From Caballeronia sp. Lep1P3 (GTDB lineage: Bacteria > Pseudomonadota > Gammaproteobacteria > Burkholderiales > Burkholderiaceae), in contig NZ_CP084265.1 in assembly GCF_022879595.1 (NCBI RefSeq), positions 1 to 64,000 on the forward strand: 64,000 nt of DNA, read 5' to 3'. The notes beneath the pieces were generated by a model. It ran no database searches. It saw only the letters and a list, made by a program, of their open reading frames with translations, and had not been told where the DNA came from. Positions 11,783-20,676 of the stretch are shown here, piece by piece; the first letter of the stretch is position 1; each line of letters starts with the position of its first letter. The position numbers and the translations under genes are program-made.

Positions 11783-11802
11783 GGTTACATGGCGGTTACA
11801 TG
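11783..11802 (+). repeat. GGTTACA tandem motif, copy 1 (left end)
   Basis: GGTTACATGGCGGTTACATG consists of two GGTTACATG units 11 bp apart, about one helical turn. It is 125 bp inside the left att repeat and 32 bp before the integrase ATG. Copies: 20657-20676 (exact, inverted) and 43733-43752 (19 of 20, direct). Candidate integrase arm site or operator. Confidence 0.75.
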
Positions 11803-11833
11803 AGATCGCTGTTTCATTGCGGAAAGGGTCGAT

Positions 11834-13249
11834 ATGGCGAAGGTCAATTTCACCGGCGCGCGCGTTGAAGCGCATCGCTGCGCGTCGGGCACGGCGCAGT
11901 CGTTTCTGTGGGACAGCGACACGCCCGGCTTGGGACTTCGCACAACCGCGGCGGGAACGAAGTCGTACATTTTCCAAAGCAAATTCCGCGGTTCAACGAT
12001 CCGCATGACGATTGGCAGTCCGGCCTCGTGGCCGCTGGAATCGCAGTACAAGAAGGGTCTCGACGGCGAACGCGAGGAAGCGGTGCGCGGCGCCCGTCAG
12101 GAGGCGCGTCGCCTGCAAAATCTCATTGATCGCGGCATCGACCCGCGAGTTGCCGCCGCGAACGACCGCGCCGCGCACGAAGCGCAGCATGCAGAGGCAC
12201 GGCGCCGAACTTTGACGGTCGGCGAAGTGTGGGACGTCTATGTCGAGGCGCGTCGGCCGCGCTGGGGCGAGCGGCACTACCGAGACCATGTGTTCTACGC
12301 GGACGAGGGCGGCAAGGAAAGAAAGCGTGGAAAGGGGCTGACCGTCCCCGGTCCGTTGGCGCCGCTGCGTCACGTTCGGCTCTGCGATTTGACGAGCGAG
12401 CGTATCGCCTCCTGGCTTGAGGCAGAAGCGAATGTCCGTCCGACGATGGCGGCGCTGTCGTTTCGCTTGCTGCGCGGGTTCATGCGTTGGACCGACGATA
12501 CGCCGGCCTACCGCGGTGTCGTGCCGACGGATACCTATAAAACGCGCAGCGTTAAAGACGCGGTGCCGCGTGCGCGAGCCAAAGAAGGCGATGTGCTGCA
12601 GCGCGAGCAATTGCCAGCGTGGTTCGGTGCGGTCCGACGGATCGGCAATCCGGTGATCGCCACCTATCTCCAGGCGCTTTTGCTGACCGGTGCACGCCGG
12701 GAGGAAATGGCGGCGTTGCAATGGGACGATGTGGACTTTCAGTGGTGCAGCCTGTCGATTGCCGACAAGGTCGAGGCGGGCGGCAGGGTAATTCCGCTGA
12801 CGCCTTACCTGCGCGCCCTACTGCTGGAACTCAAGCGACTGAATGAGACGCCGCCGAATGCCCGCGAGTTGGCTCGGATGCAGGCGCGCGGAGAAAGCTG
12901 GCGTCCTTCGCCGTGGGTCTTCGCCAGCAAGAGTTCTGCCGACGGGAAGATCGCCGAGCCGCGCATCGCGCACACGCGGGCGCTGAAGGCGGCGGGCTTG
13001 CCGCACGTCAGCTTGCATGGTCTGCGGCGTAGTTTCGGGACCTTGAGTGAGTGGCTGGAATGTCCGATCGGTATCGTCGCGCAGATTCAGGGGCACAAGC
13101 CGAGCGCGATCGCCGAAAAGCACTACCGTCGTCGTCCGCTGGATTTGCTGCGGATGTGGCATACAAAGATCGAAGAATGGATTCTGGAGCAAGCCGGCAG
13201 CGAAGTTCCGATGCAGTCGGATGCGCCGGCTTTGCATCTGGTTGCCTAA
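11834..13249 (+). CDS. Tyrosine-type site-specific integrase
   Basis: The 471-residue protein is a phage/island integrase that recombines attP with a tRNA attB. Catalytic residues of the family are visible: Arg288 in TGARREEMAAL, Lys312 in ADKVEAG, His395 and Arg398 in HGLRRSF, His421 in QIQGHKPS and the nucleophile Tyr431 in KHYRRR. The N-terminal ~120 residues (LWDSDTPGLGLRTTAAGTKS, RGSTIRMTIG) are the DUF4102-type arm-binding domain found in tRNA-targeting integrases. It is close to the distal att repeat, has its own promoter, and appears intact. Confidence 0.95.
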   Translation: MAKVNFTGARVEAHRCASGTAQSFLWDSDTPGLGLRTTAAGTKSYIFQSKFRGSTIRMTIGSPASWPLESQYKKGLDGEREEAVRGARQEARRLQNLIDRGIDPRVAAANDRAAHEAQHAEARRRTLTVGEVWDVYVEARRPRWGERHYRDHVFYADEGGKERKRGKGLTVPGPLAPLRHVRLCDLTSERIASWLEAEANVRPTMAALSFRLLRGFMRWTDDTPAYRGVVPTDTYKTRSVKDAVPRARAKEGDVLQREQLPAWFGAVRRIGNPVIATYLQALLLTGARREEMAALQWDDVDFQWCSLSIADKVEAGGRVIPLTPYLRALLLELKRLNETPPNARELARMQARGESWRPSPWVFASKSSADGKIAEPRIAHTRALKAAGLPHVSLHGLRRSFGTLSEWLECPIGIVAQIQGHKPSAIAEKHYRRRPLDLLRMWHTKIEEWILEQAGSEVPMQSDAPALHLVA

Positions 13250-13604
13250 ACTTGATCCTGTTTCTGCCGCGAGGACGCGCCGCTGCCGTGTGCTTTGCGG
13301 GACACATGTTGCTGCGACTGTGAGGCAGCGCATGGAAGGTGCCAGAGATCCGACCGACATTGGCGTTGCCATTCGCGCGCTGCGACTCGGCCGCGTCGGT
13401 GCCGCGACGCCATCCGCGCGCCGGCCTTGATTGCCGCAGCACTTCGCGTTTCGCGCGAACCTCAACGTCGGAGGCGCCGGGTTCTTCCGCGCATGACCAG
13501 CCGGCTTTAGGACAGAAACCGCGCGGAGCGTCACCGTGGTGCTAAGTTCAGGCAGCGAGCGCAGACCCACTTCGGCGTTCGCGGATTCGAAGGATAACGC
13601 TCAT
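13250..13604. other. Gene-free stretch after the integrase
   Basis: No convincing coding frame, repeat or RNA gene was recognised here. Frames that stay open lack a ribosome site and resemble nothing. Confidence 0.4.
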
Positions 13605-13844
13605 ATGAAGCGCAAGATCTATATGGAACTGCCCGGCAAGGGACGGCACGACTCACTGGATCTCAGCGACGAATATACGATTACGGTCACCCGTCCCGAC
13701 GGGCTCGCCTGTAGTGACGACGAGGCGAGGCACGTGCTGGTGGAGTGTCTGCGGGAGGGGCCCCGGCGGCGGCGCCGAGCCAAAGGATCTGAGCAGCAGC
13801 AACTCGAAACGCGTGGCCAGTTGCGTTTTCTGGATATGCCGTGA
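13605..13844 (+). CDS. Hypothetical small protein
   Basis: The 79-residue frame starts MKRKIYMELPGKGRH at an ATG preceded by AAGGA. The N-terminal half is acidic (SLDLSDEYTITV, CSDDEARHVL); the C-terminal half is strongly basic (GPRRRRRAKG). I do not recognise it. It lies between integrase and the next small gene, the usual place for small satellite or phage genes. An ATG at 13536 in the same frame would add 23 residues but has no ribosome site. Confidence 0.4.
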   Translation: MKRKIYMELPGKGRHDSLDLSDEYTITVTRPDGLACSDDEARHVLVECLREGPRRRRRAKGSEQQQLETRGQLRFLDMP

Positions 13845-13922
13845 CCGCGGGCGTTGCCAGCATGTGTAACGGCGCTTCGCCACGGCTGACCGGCGTGCGT
13901 ATCAAAATAACGGGAGATCGAT

Positions 13923-14138
13923 ATGGCGATACTCGACACACTGAAGCTCGCTCGGGCGCTCGCGGCTTCGGGCGTTCCGCGTGAAAACGCCGAGGCCTTC
14001 GCGCTCGCGTTCAATGCAGCACTGGAAGATTCCGCGCATCACGGCCTGCCACTGCAGCGAATGACGACCGACGAACTGGTGGATTTAACGATCAAAAAAT
14101 GGAAGGAATGCGGATGCCCGCTGCAGCCTCGAACGTGA
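13923..14138 (+). CDS. Hypothetical protein, DUF1640/coiled-coil-like start
   Basis: The 71-residue protein starts MAILDTLKLARALAASGVPR, which resembles the start of DUF1640-type coiled-coil proteins (tDTLkfvkaLkeAGvpe), followed by ENAEAFALAFNAALEDS. It is shorter than those proteins and lacks their C-terminal membrane helix. A ribosome site (GGGAG) lies 7 bp before the ATG. Confidence 0.55.
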   Translation: MAILDTLKLARALAASGVPRENAEAFALAFNAALEDSAHHGLPLQRMTTDELVDLTIKKWKECGCPLQPRT

Positions 14139-14447
14139 CGATGATTGACGGCGTTCCCATGTCTCTAACGGCGATGTGAACGTCGTCTGGCCGGCGATTA
14201 CCGCCCGACTCAGTCGATTCGACAATCACACAAGTTCACATCAATCGATCGACGAAGAGCGCGCGCGGAAGTGTCCTCAGGCGATCACAAGTGCCCGGCG
14301 GCAATGGCACGCTACTTTGCAAAAATTGGGGGTGTAGGTTCCGCCAGCGCGGGGTGCGGTCGGTGCGGGTCCGCGCAAGAAAGCGGCCGCGCAGGGCCGC
14401 CAGGTTGCACCCGCTGCTGCGTTGCAGCGGAGTTGGTTATTCATCGA
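14139..14447. other. Gene-free stretch
   Basis: No supported gene. On the plus strand an open stretch of 37 codons without a start (14338-14451, ending LQRSWLFID) might be a relic of a C-terminal tail, but GC-rich DNA gives such frames by chance. Confidence 0.35.
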
Positions 14448-14753
14448 CTAACCGAAGAAAGTCACGCCGGCGTTGAGCAACTGATGCAACGCTTCATGCT
14501 CGCGACACGCGGCGCGAAAGTCCATGCAACGCTTGGCCATCGGCTTAGATCCGTCGGCCAGCACCACGATGAACCACGCGGCGCCGTCCCACGACAGCCT
14601 AATATGTCGTGCGCGGTGCAAGCTCACATCGGCATCCGGGTCGGCAATCTTGGCAAGATAGGCGGCCGCTTCGGCCGCCGCGGGTTGAAAGCTTTCGACC
14701 GTCACCAGGCCATCGCAGTGGCGTACGAACATTTTCCAAGTAGCCTGTTTCAT
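14448..14753 (-). CDS. Hypothetical protein, island
   Basis: The 101-residue protein (MKQATWKMFVRHCDGLVTVE) has an ATG preceded by AGGAT at a good distance. The sequence is of mixed composition with no membrane segment; the middle (DVSLHRARHIRLSWDGAAWF) is probably beta-rich. I recognise no family. It is downstream of the primase-helicase gene on the same strand (158-bp gap) and may be the last gene of that operon. Confidence 0.55.
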   Translation of the reverse strand: MKQATWKMFVRHCDGLVTVESFQPAAAEAAAYLAKIADPDADVSLHRARHIRLSWDGAAWFIVVLADGSKPMAKRCMDFRAACREHEALHQLLNAGVTFFG

Positions 14754-14911
14754 GCTGTTATCCTATTTTTGACGCAGTTATTCCAATCGAGTCCGGTCCG
14801 GTCCGATTGCTCGCCCTTCGAACTCTGCGGGCCGGTGACGCACGGTGACTTCTCGCGGGCAGATTTCGCTTCCTTCGAAGCCGCCTCTACCCGCGATTTG
14901 AAGTTCGTCCC

Positions 14912-17032
14912 TTAGGCGGCGCTCCACAGCCATTCGTCATTGGCTGCAAGAAAGCCACGGTTCACGAGGGCATAGATCGCTTCTTTGGCGCGCTGCATTT
15001 TGTGCTTCGGCTGGCCGTCGGGCATTTGGTTGGCCACCAGTTCAAAAGCGCGATTCAGACGGATGCTCGCGCGGTTCTGCGGCGCAACACCCTCGCCCAC
15101 GTCGAACGAGTCGCGCAGCGCGGCGGTGACGGCCTCCAACGCGGCCTTTTGATTCTTGCCCTGGGGCATTCTCACGCGCTTGATCGCCTCGGCGGACTCG
15201 TCGGGCACCGCGACGCAGCTGGTGATCGGATCGCCATACTCATCGTCGCCCAACGTGACAGTCACGAGACGGAAGCCATAGACGGTTCCCGTTTCATCGT
15301 CCTTGGACTTGGCGACGCGCCACTCTCGTTGATCGCCACCGCCGGTCACTTCGATCGCGCCATCAAGCGCTGCGTGCAAGCTTGAATGACCGCGCAGGCC
15401 TTTGGCGGCGTCCTTGCCACTGTGATGGACCAACAGCACCACGCCGCCCAGAAGACCCTGCAGGCGCTTCGCGGCGGCGATGATTTTGCCCATGTCGACC
15501 GACGAGTTCTCATCAGCGCCCGGCGTGGCACGGTTCAACGTATCGAGCACGACCATGCCACCAGCACCGTTTACTTCGCGGACTGCCGTGGCAAGCGCCA
15601 CCACCGCGGCAGGATCCAGCAGGTCAAAGGGTTGGGTCATGAATCGGAGGGACTCGGGCAACTTCGATTCGTTGTGCAGCGCCCACGCGCGGACGCGCTT
15701 ACTCATGCCGGCTTCACCTTCCAGCACGCAGTAGGTGACCGGGCAGCACTCCACGCGACGGCCAAACCAGTCAGAAGCGGCGCCGGCGACCGCCGCAGCA
15801 AGCGCAAGCATCAAGAAAGACTTGCCGCTGCCGGGCGCGCCGAACATCGAAAACAGCCCCTCGCGCGAGATGACGCCACGGACCAGCCACTTCAGAGGCG
15901 GAGCGTTCGCGAGCTCTTCGGCCGAGCGCAAGCAGTAGTACGAAGGGGCGCATGCGGCTTTCGGGTATTCGGCATGGCGATGGCCGTCACCAGGCGCGTC
16001 GCCGCGTGCCATACGCGCCCAATGCACAATGGATCCGATCGTGACGACGTGATGCGCGCGCCCGAAGCTGGCCCATTCCTTTTCGCACAGGCCAGGCTGA
16101 TACATCGGCTCGCCATTGCGATCCGTCCGCTCGTCCAGCTGCGACCAGTTGTCCCACATCTCGAGCCATGCTTCGTCGCCTTCGCCTTGATGGTGCAGCG
16201 CCATGCCAAGCGTCAGCCAGCGCTTGCGATCCCATTCGTCACCGTTCGGGTCGAGCTCGGTCAGAAGTTCGGTCTTGACGCGTGCGGCAGTCCAGCGCGC
16301 ATCGGGCTCTTTCATCATCAGGCGATCGAACATCGCTTCGTTGCTCGCGAGCTGGTAGTTCCCATGCGCCAGGAATCCCGAGTCAGCAGGAGGTACGGCG
16401 GACGGATCGAGAAAACCGTGACCCAGACGGATGTCGGACAAGTACTCAGCCCCGTCGTTCTGGACAGGCATGTACATGGGGCGAGCCGATTGAACCGAGC
16501 CAGGGTCCATGCTTGCGCGCGGCAGGCAGCGTGCGACGAGTTCAACGAGTCCACGATAGGCAAGGCTCGAATCGACGTCGCGACTGAGCGGCACGATCAA
16601 GCGAAGATGCGGTACTTCGGGCGTGTGCGAACGCGTCGTGTGACAGATGTACGCGCACGGAAGCAGCGGCGCGCCATCGACGAGCGCGGCATACAGTGCT
16701 TCGCTGTCGTGGTCGAAGTCGAGCGTAAGCGCGGAGCGAAACTCGATAGGCGAACCGGCGCCATGACCACTGCGACGGTCACCGTAGAACGCACCAAAGA
16801 CAACGAATGCATCGCCTTGCTTCAGCGCTTGGCGATCGCTTTGGGGCATCTTCATGAAGTCACGATGGTCGACGTTAGCCTGTTCCGGCGACGAGAAAAG
16901 GCGCTCCAATTCTGCGTAGTCCAAGGACTTGCGGCTGACTGCAACGTCCGTCACTCGGCTGCCAAACGAAGCCACGACCGGCCGGCGCGGGCCCATCGAA
17001 AGCTGTACGTCGTTGATTTTATTGGGTACCAT
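14912..17032 (-). CDS. Primase-helicase with AAA+/RecA-type ATPase (RepA-like)
   Basis: This 706-residue replication protein probably starts copying of the excised element. Residues 1-230 contain a primase-like domain (SALTLDFDHDSEALYAA; RSHTPEVPHLRLIVPLSRDV). Residues about 235-345 match primase C-terminal domain 2 (PDARWTAARVKTELLTELDP, DRKRWLTLGMALHHQGEGDE). A RecA/RepA-type ATPase follows, with Walker A GAPGSGKS (398-405) and Walker B MVVLDTLN, then LLVHHSGKDAAKGLRGHSSL, which is typical of RepA hexameric helicases. P4 alpha-type and PICI replication proteins combine the same functions. No obvious ribosome site precedes the ATG; a start at residue 13 (MGPRRP) is possible. Confidence 0.85.
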   Translation of the reverse strand: MVPNKINDVQLSMGPRRPVVASFGSRVTDVAVSRKSLDYAELERLFSSPEQANVDHRDFMKMPQSDRQALKQGDAFVVFGAFYGDRRSGHGAGSPIEFRSALTLDFDHDSEALYAALVDGAPLLPCAYICHTTRSHTPEVPHLRLIVPLSRDVDSSLAYRGLVELVARCLPRASMDPGSVQSARPMYMPVQNDGAEYLSDIRLGHGFLDPSAVPPADSGFLAHGNYQLASNEAMFDRLMMKEPDARWTAARVKTELLTELDPNGDEWDRKRWLTLGMALHHQGEGDEAWLEMWDNWSQLDERTDRNGEPMYQPGLCEKEWASFGRAHHVVTIGSIVHWARMARGDAPGDGHRHAEYPKAACAPSYYCLRSAEELANAPPLKWLVRGVISREGLFSMFGAPGSGKSFLMLALAAAVAGAASDWFGRRVECCPVTYCVLEGEAGMSKRVRAWALHNESKLPESLRFMTQPFDLLDPAAVVALATAVREVNGAGGMVVLDTLNRATPGADENSSVDMGKIIAAAKRLQGLLGGVVLLVHHSGKDAAKGLRGHSSLHAALDGAIEVTGGGDQREWRVAKSKDDETGTVYGFRLVTVTLGDDEYGDPITSCVAVPDESAEAIKRVRMPQGKNQKAALEAVTAALRDSFDVGEGVAPQNRASIRLNRAFELVANQMPDGQPKHKMQRAKEAIYALVNRGFLAANDEWLWSAA

Positions 17033-17098
17033 TGCTTTTATCGATTTGGAGTACTTATGGCCCGACTTACTATCTGAGGGTAGGTCGGGTCTTTTGTT

Positions 17099-17305
17099 TT
17101 ACGCGACGCGAGTCAGTTGTTCGACGGCATCCGCCGGCCACATCAGGCGACCGTTGGGCAGCTTGACCGGGCGCAGGCAGAAGTAGGCGCCCGTCTGGCA
17201 ATAACGTTTGCGGATCGACTGGGGACGCAGGCTGAGGCATGCGGCCAGTTCTTCAGTCGAGAGGTACTGCGGCGGAGGGGAAGAGAAGCGAGGTTGCAGT
17301 TTCAT
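17099..17305 (-). CDS. AlpA/excisionase-like helix-turn-helix protein
   Basis: The 68-residue protein MKLQPRFSSPPPQYLSTEEL then AACLSLRPQSIRKRYCQTG and PNGRLMWPADAVEQL has the winged helix pattern of AlpA/excisionase proteins: STEELAACL recognition start, QSIRKRY helix, and a W-P-x-x-A wing end. In P4-like and PICI elements AlpA-type genes lie beside the replication gene and switch on excision. It ends 67 bp upstream of the primase-helicase gene. The frame is open 35 codons further up; I took the Met that starts the conserved part. Confidence 0.7.
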   Translation of the reverse strand: MKLQPRFSSPPPQYLSTEELAACLSLRPQSIRKRYCQTGAYFCLRPVKLPNGRLMWPADAVEQLTRVA

Positions 17306-17505
17306 TTGCGTGCGGCTCCCAATGATGAAAGGTCCGTGTCGCGCGGATCGGAAACGCATGGACGTGGGTCCATCGTTTTCCTCGCGGATCACGTGAAGCC
17401 GAACATACATGCCGCAACAGTTCGTGCACTGTTGCGCAACAGTTGCGCCCTTGTAGAGCGGGGCTCTGCGGCCGATTTACGCAACAGTGCAGCGCAACAG
17501 TAGGT

Positions 17506-18357
17506 TCAGCCGTTTCGAGATTTCTTTCCTGGGCGGCGTACTGCCGGAGCGTGCGGAAATGGACTCGCGGCTTTCTTCTCAAACCGCTCTTTAGCGCGCT
17601 TGAGGAGCACCGAAATCCGTTGCGGCGCGACGCCGTACTTCTGAGCGAGCTCGGCTTGAGTGCTTCCCTCCCTGGACTCGGCGCGGAGCACGCGAAGCTC
17701 GTCATCCGACCACCGCCGCGGTTTCGTCGGTCCTTCTTCCATTTCTGACGAGCCAGCGTTCGGCGCGTCGCCCGCAGACGGCACGAACTCGTTGGGCGGT
17801 TTGGGCTCGGTTTCGGGATGCGTCGCGATGTATCTACGCACGAGCTCATCGATTTCTGGATGACGCTCGAGGTCATCCGACACGGCCAGGCTCCACCATT
17901 CGATGATCGACCGACGCGCACTCAGATCGCTGCGCTCGATCTTGTCGAAATGGCCCAGCCACAGCGATTGAAACCGATCTTGCATCGAGCCGTCGACAAC
18001 CGGCCTTCCGTCATCGCCGTCGCGCGTCAGCGGGTGGGATCCGCACAAGAACAGTGCGGCCTCGCGGGCGGAAGCGATCTTCTTCGGGGCGAGCCATTTC
18101 TCGTCGTCAATCAACACGCCAAGCCATTCAGCTCTGGTCGTATCGGGCGCGCGCTTTTGCTCGAAGGCGGCTGAGCCTGCTTGCCCCACAAACCAGAACG
18201 GCGTGCACTGGTCTTTCTCATCGATGAGTCGAACGGGCCGACGACATTGCGTGCAGATCACGATGGCGCCCGCATCGAGCGGCTCAGACATAGGCGTACG
18301 GCTGCTACCGCCGCACGCGCAGGTATTTTGAAGAGTTTCGATCACGCTCAATGTCAC
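17506..18357 (-). CDS. Putative regulator with N-terminal Cys pairs and C-terminal HTH
   Basis: The 283-residue protein has cysteines CACGG (13-15) and CTQC (about 35-38) that could bind zinc, a middle part with LWLGHFDKIERSDLSARRSI, and a C-terminal sigma-70-region-4-like HTH: RRWSDDELRVLRAESREG, then STQAELAQKYGVAPQRISVL. It ends in a basic tail (RRPGKKSRNG). I recognise no named family. It lies upstream of the AlpA-like and primase genes on the same strand and is probably a DNA-binding regulator of the element. Confidence 0.65.
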   Translation of the reverse strand: MTLSVIETLQNTCACGGSSRTPMSEPLDAGAIVICTQCRRPVRLIDEKDQCTPFWFVGQAGSAAFEQKRAPDTTRAEWLGVLIDDEKWLAPKKIASAREAALFLCGSHPLTRDGDDGRPVVDGSMQDRFQSLWLGHFDKIERSDLSARRSIIEWWSLAVSDDLERHPEIDELVRRYIATHPETEPKPPNEFVPSAGDAPNAGSSEMEEGPTKPRRWSDDELRVLRAESREGSTQAELAQKYGVAPQRISVLLKRAKERFEKKAASPFPHAPAVRRPGKKSRNG

Positions 18358-19448
18358 TCCGCTGCTTTGTCGAGTCGCAAGCAGAATCTATGCTTCGACG
18401 TCGGCTGAAACCGCATATTTTGGCCGATAGCAAGTGCAACCGACGCTTTTCGTTTTTAGTGAAACCCCTAGTTGAAGTCGACTGCGCAACTCGCCGTTGT
18501 GGCAGTCGATCGTCGAGGTGCTCTGATCGCGATGTGATGTGACGAGAGAAGAAATGTCCGATCAGCCCGATTCGCCCGCTCCTTATAGCTGGAGCGGGCG
18601 AATACGGGCCGTCTCTAGTTTGGATTAGTCAAGTTCGGCGGAACGGAGCAAAAACGGGCAAACCGGACCGTCAGTCGCGATCCTGGCACGGAGCTGTCGG
18701 GCGACCGTATGCCCTCCCGAATTACGTCGGGCTCTGCCGAGTCGGCGCCCCACGTCTGCTCGGCATACATGTATCGCGCGCGCGCGCGAAGCCGATCGCC
18801 TCTCTCGGGCGTGCACGTCGCTCCCCTACGCCGTCGAAGCGCGATGCAGCACTCTGCAGTGTCCGTGCGATCTTTGAGGAAGTCGGCCCCTCCCTTTGCA
18901 GGCGGAACTCGCCTTGAAAGCCATGATTCCAATCAGGAATCCAAGCTGACGAGCGAGTGGCGTCCCCTAGACTGCCGAAGGGAAGAACGGTTGGCCAACA
19001 CTTTGCGGATCACCAACTTTGACCAAGAGTCCGTGCGATGCATTCGACGCGTCCGAGCCGTGCTCATCTCCCGCTGCGCGTCGCACTCGCGATGCCGCCC
19101 GCGGCGCAGGCGCAATCGGACGCGTCCGCGAGCGACTGAGTTGTAGTGGCGCGCCGGCAGACGCTCGATGCCGTCGGCGCGATGGTGTAACACATAGCTA
19201 CGGTGCTAGTGAGGCTATGCAAACTGCTGAGCGGATAGCGGTTCCAGTTTGCGGAGGGACCGGTTAAATGTTCGACGGCTCAAATCCGGGACCCGGCCAG
19301 ATAGGAAGTAGATGACGATGAACTCCATGACAGGCCGGACAAGATTACTCAAGGTTCGCTCGTACGCCGGAGTTCACGACCTGCCGCCGCCGAGTACGTC
19401 GGAACGGCACCGGTAGTGCCACCCACCGAGGCGAACCGCCGGGCATGT
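18358..19448. other. 1.1-kb stretch without recognised genes
   Basis: I see no supported gene on either strand between the regulator and the HNH gene. It holds a strong perfect-type hairpin (18565-18609) and a short alternating GC tract near 18777-18790. It may contain decayed island genes. Confidence 0.4.
18565..18609. other. Long hairpin (18-bp stem)
   Basis: GCCCGATTCGCCCGCTCC pairs with GGAGCGGGCGAAT-ACGGGC across an 8-nt loop (TTATAGCT), with one bulged base. No T-run follows on either strand, so it is not a standard terminator. Possible roles are a structured RNA, a protein-bound cruciform or an origin of the satellite. Confidence 0.6.
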
Positions 19449-20389
19449 CTAGGGCATATCGGGCCAGAGGCGGTTGAGCTTTCGGAGGTTTCCACGCCGG
19501 GAAGTACCTGTAGGTTGAACTCGTTGTGCAGACCACATACGACGCGGCTGATGAGCGGAACGATGTGGTCGACGTGATATGGCGTACCCATCAGCGCGGA
19601 AAGTCGTTGCGCCTCTGCATAGAAGTGCGCGATCTTTTTCTTGTCGGCCCACTGCACCGCAGCCTGACGTTTGGCAGACCGTCGTCGCGCGCATTTGTCG
19701 TTTTCCTTCTCCGGAGCGCTGCGCGCGTAGCGCTTGCCGGAGGCGGACACCGAGAAGCGCGTGACCCCGCCTTGCCAGGCCGGATTGAGCGGACCGGTGA
19801 AGTTTTTTGACCGATCCAGGCTTACTTCGGGGTCCGCTCGATGACACGCATCTGAGCAGTAGGTCCGCCGATCGGCGCGGCTAGGTGAATCCAAAAAAAA
19901 TTTGCCGCAGAGCTTGCAGTTAATTTGAAGCCGTTTGTCGTTGGGACGCTTCACTTTGTATCCACACTCGCGAGAGCATGTTCGCACCCGCATCAGACTG
20001 GGTGGCGTCCGAAACGGTTTGCCGCAAACCTCACAGTCCCGTGTGGTGTTATTACGGGCACGGGCGCAGGCTTTCGTGCAGAAGTTGCCTACGGCGCTCA
20101 ATACGGCCTCGAATCTGACGCCACACGCCTGGCAGATCCGTTCCGTCCTGCGCCGCTGCTTTTGCCCGATAAGAACACGTGAGCATTCCCAGGAGCAGGT
20201 TTGTCGACCCTTTTGCATGCCGGTATTCACGAACTCTTTGCCGCATACGGGGCAGATAAGTGAAGCGGTATTACGGCGCCGCCGTTCCGCTGCTGCGAGC
20301 TTGTGGCCGCATAGTTGTCCGCAGGCGCGGTATGCCGATAGTCGAGCTGCGAAGCTCTTCCCGCAAACTTCGCACTGCTTAATTGGCAT
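19449..20389 (-). pseudogene. Five-zinc-module HNH endonuclease, frameshifted near 3' end
   Basis: The protein has five copies of a CxxC-(13 to 16)-CxxxC module at residues 6/9/23/27, 46/49/65/69, 86/89/104/108, 119/122/138/142 and 158/161/178/182. After a linker comes an HNH domain, YHVDHIVPL (270-279), CGLHNEFNLQVLPGVE (285-300), with His272, His275, His288 and Asn292. In the first frame the end then becomes TSESSTASG and unrelated sequence, while the next frame reads GNLRKLNRLWPDMP and stops at 19449, which is the expected HNH tail (PGVENLRKLN). One extra A in an AAA run (plus-strand TTT, 19489-19491) restores it at about 312 residues. This may be a real -1 mutation or an assembly error. 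Confidence 0.75.
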
Positions 20390-20539
20390 GGCACGCCTCC
20401 ACGATTTATCCGATGCCCGTTATGTCTCGAGCCCGGACTCTTCCTACCGATCTAGGTTGCTTCAAGCTTGCTTCACTTGCCGCCAAGCGTTTGTTCGCTA
20501 CGGAGTCTAGTCAAGAAATTGAGACGGGCAAAGTTAATT

Positions 20540-20573
20540 CGTGAACCGACGGATTCGCAATCCGCGCTTCACG
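20540..20573 (-). other. tRNA-anticodon-arm-like hairpin
   Basis: The outer stem CGTGAA/TTCACG encloses an inner stem CGGATT-cgc-AATCCG. On the minus strand it reads GCGGA-TTGCGAA-TCCGT, with the same 5-bp stem as the anticodon arm of tRNA-Lys (GCGGA-CTCTTAA-TCCGT) but another loop. A TTTTG follows on the plus strand, so it could also be a plain terminator. Confidence 0.35.
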
Positions 20574-20656
20574 TTTTGATAATTCTGACCCAGAAACCCG
20601 TCAAATCTGGCTTCTAAAGACGTCGGCTTGGCTCTACGAGTCCCGATAAAAAGTGA

Positions 20657-20676
20657 CATGTAACCGCCATGTAACC
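20657..20676 (-). repeat. GGTTACA tandem motif, copy 2 (internal, inverted)
   Basis: CATGTAACCGCCATGTAACC is the exact reverse complement of the copy at 11783-11802. It is 268 bp upstream of the HNH gene start. No promoter was seen beside it. Confidence 0.75.

Noticed and set aside
17041..17099. Hairpin CCCGACTTA/TAGGTCGGG with T-rich flank between AlpA-like and primase genes
   Set aside because: The T-rich side is on the plus strand while both genes are on the minus strand, so a terminator role for them is not supported.
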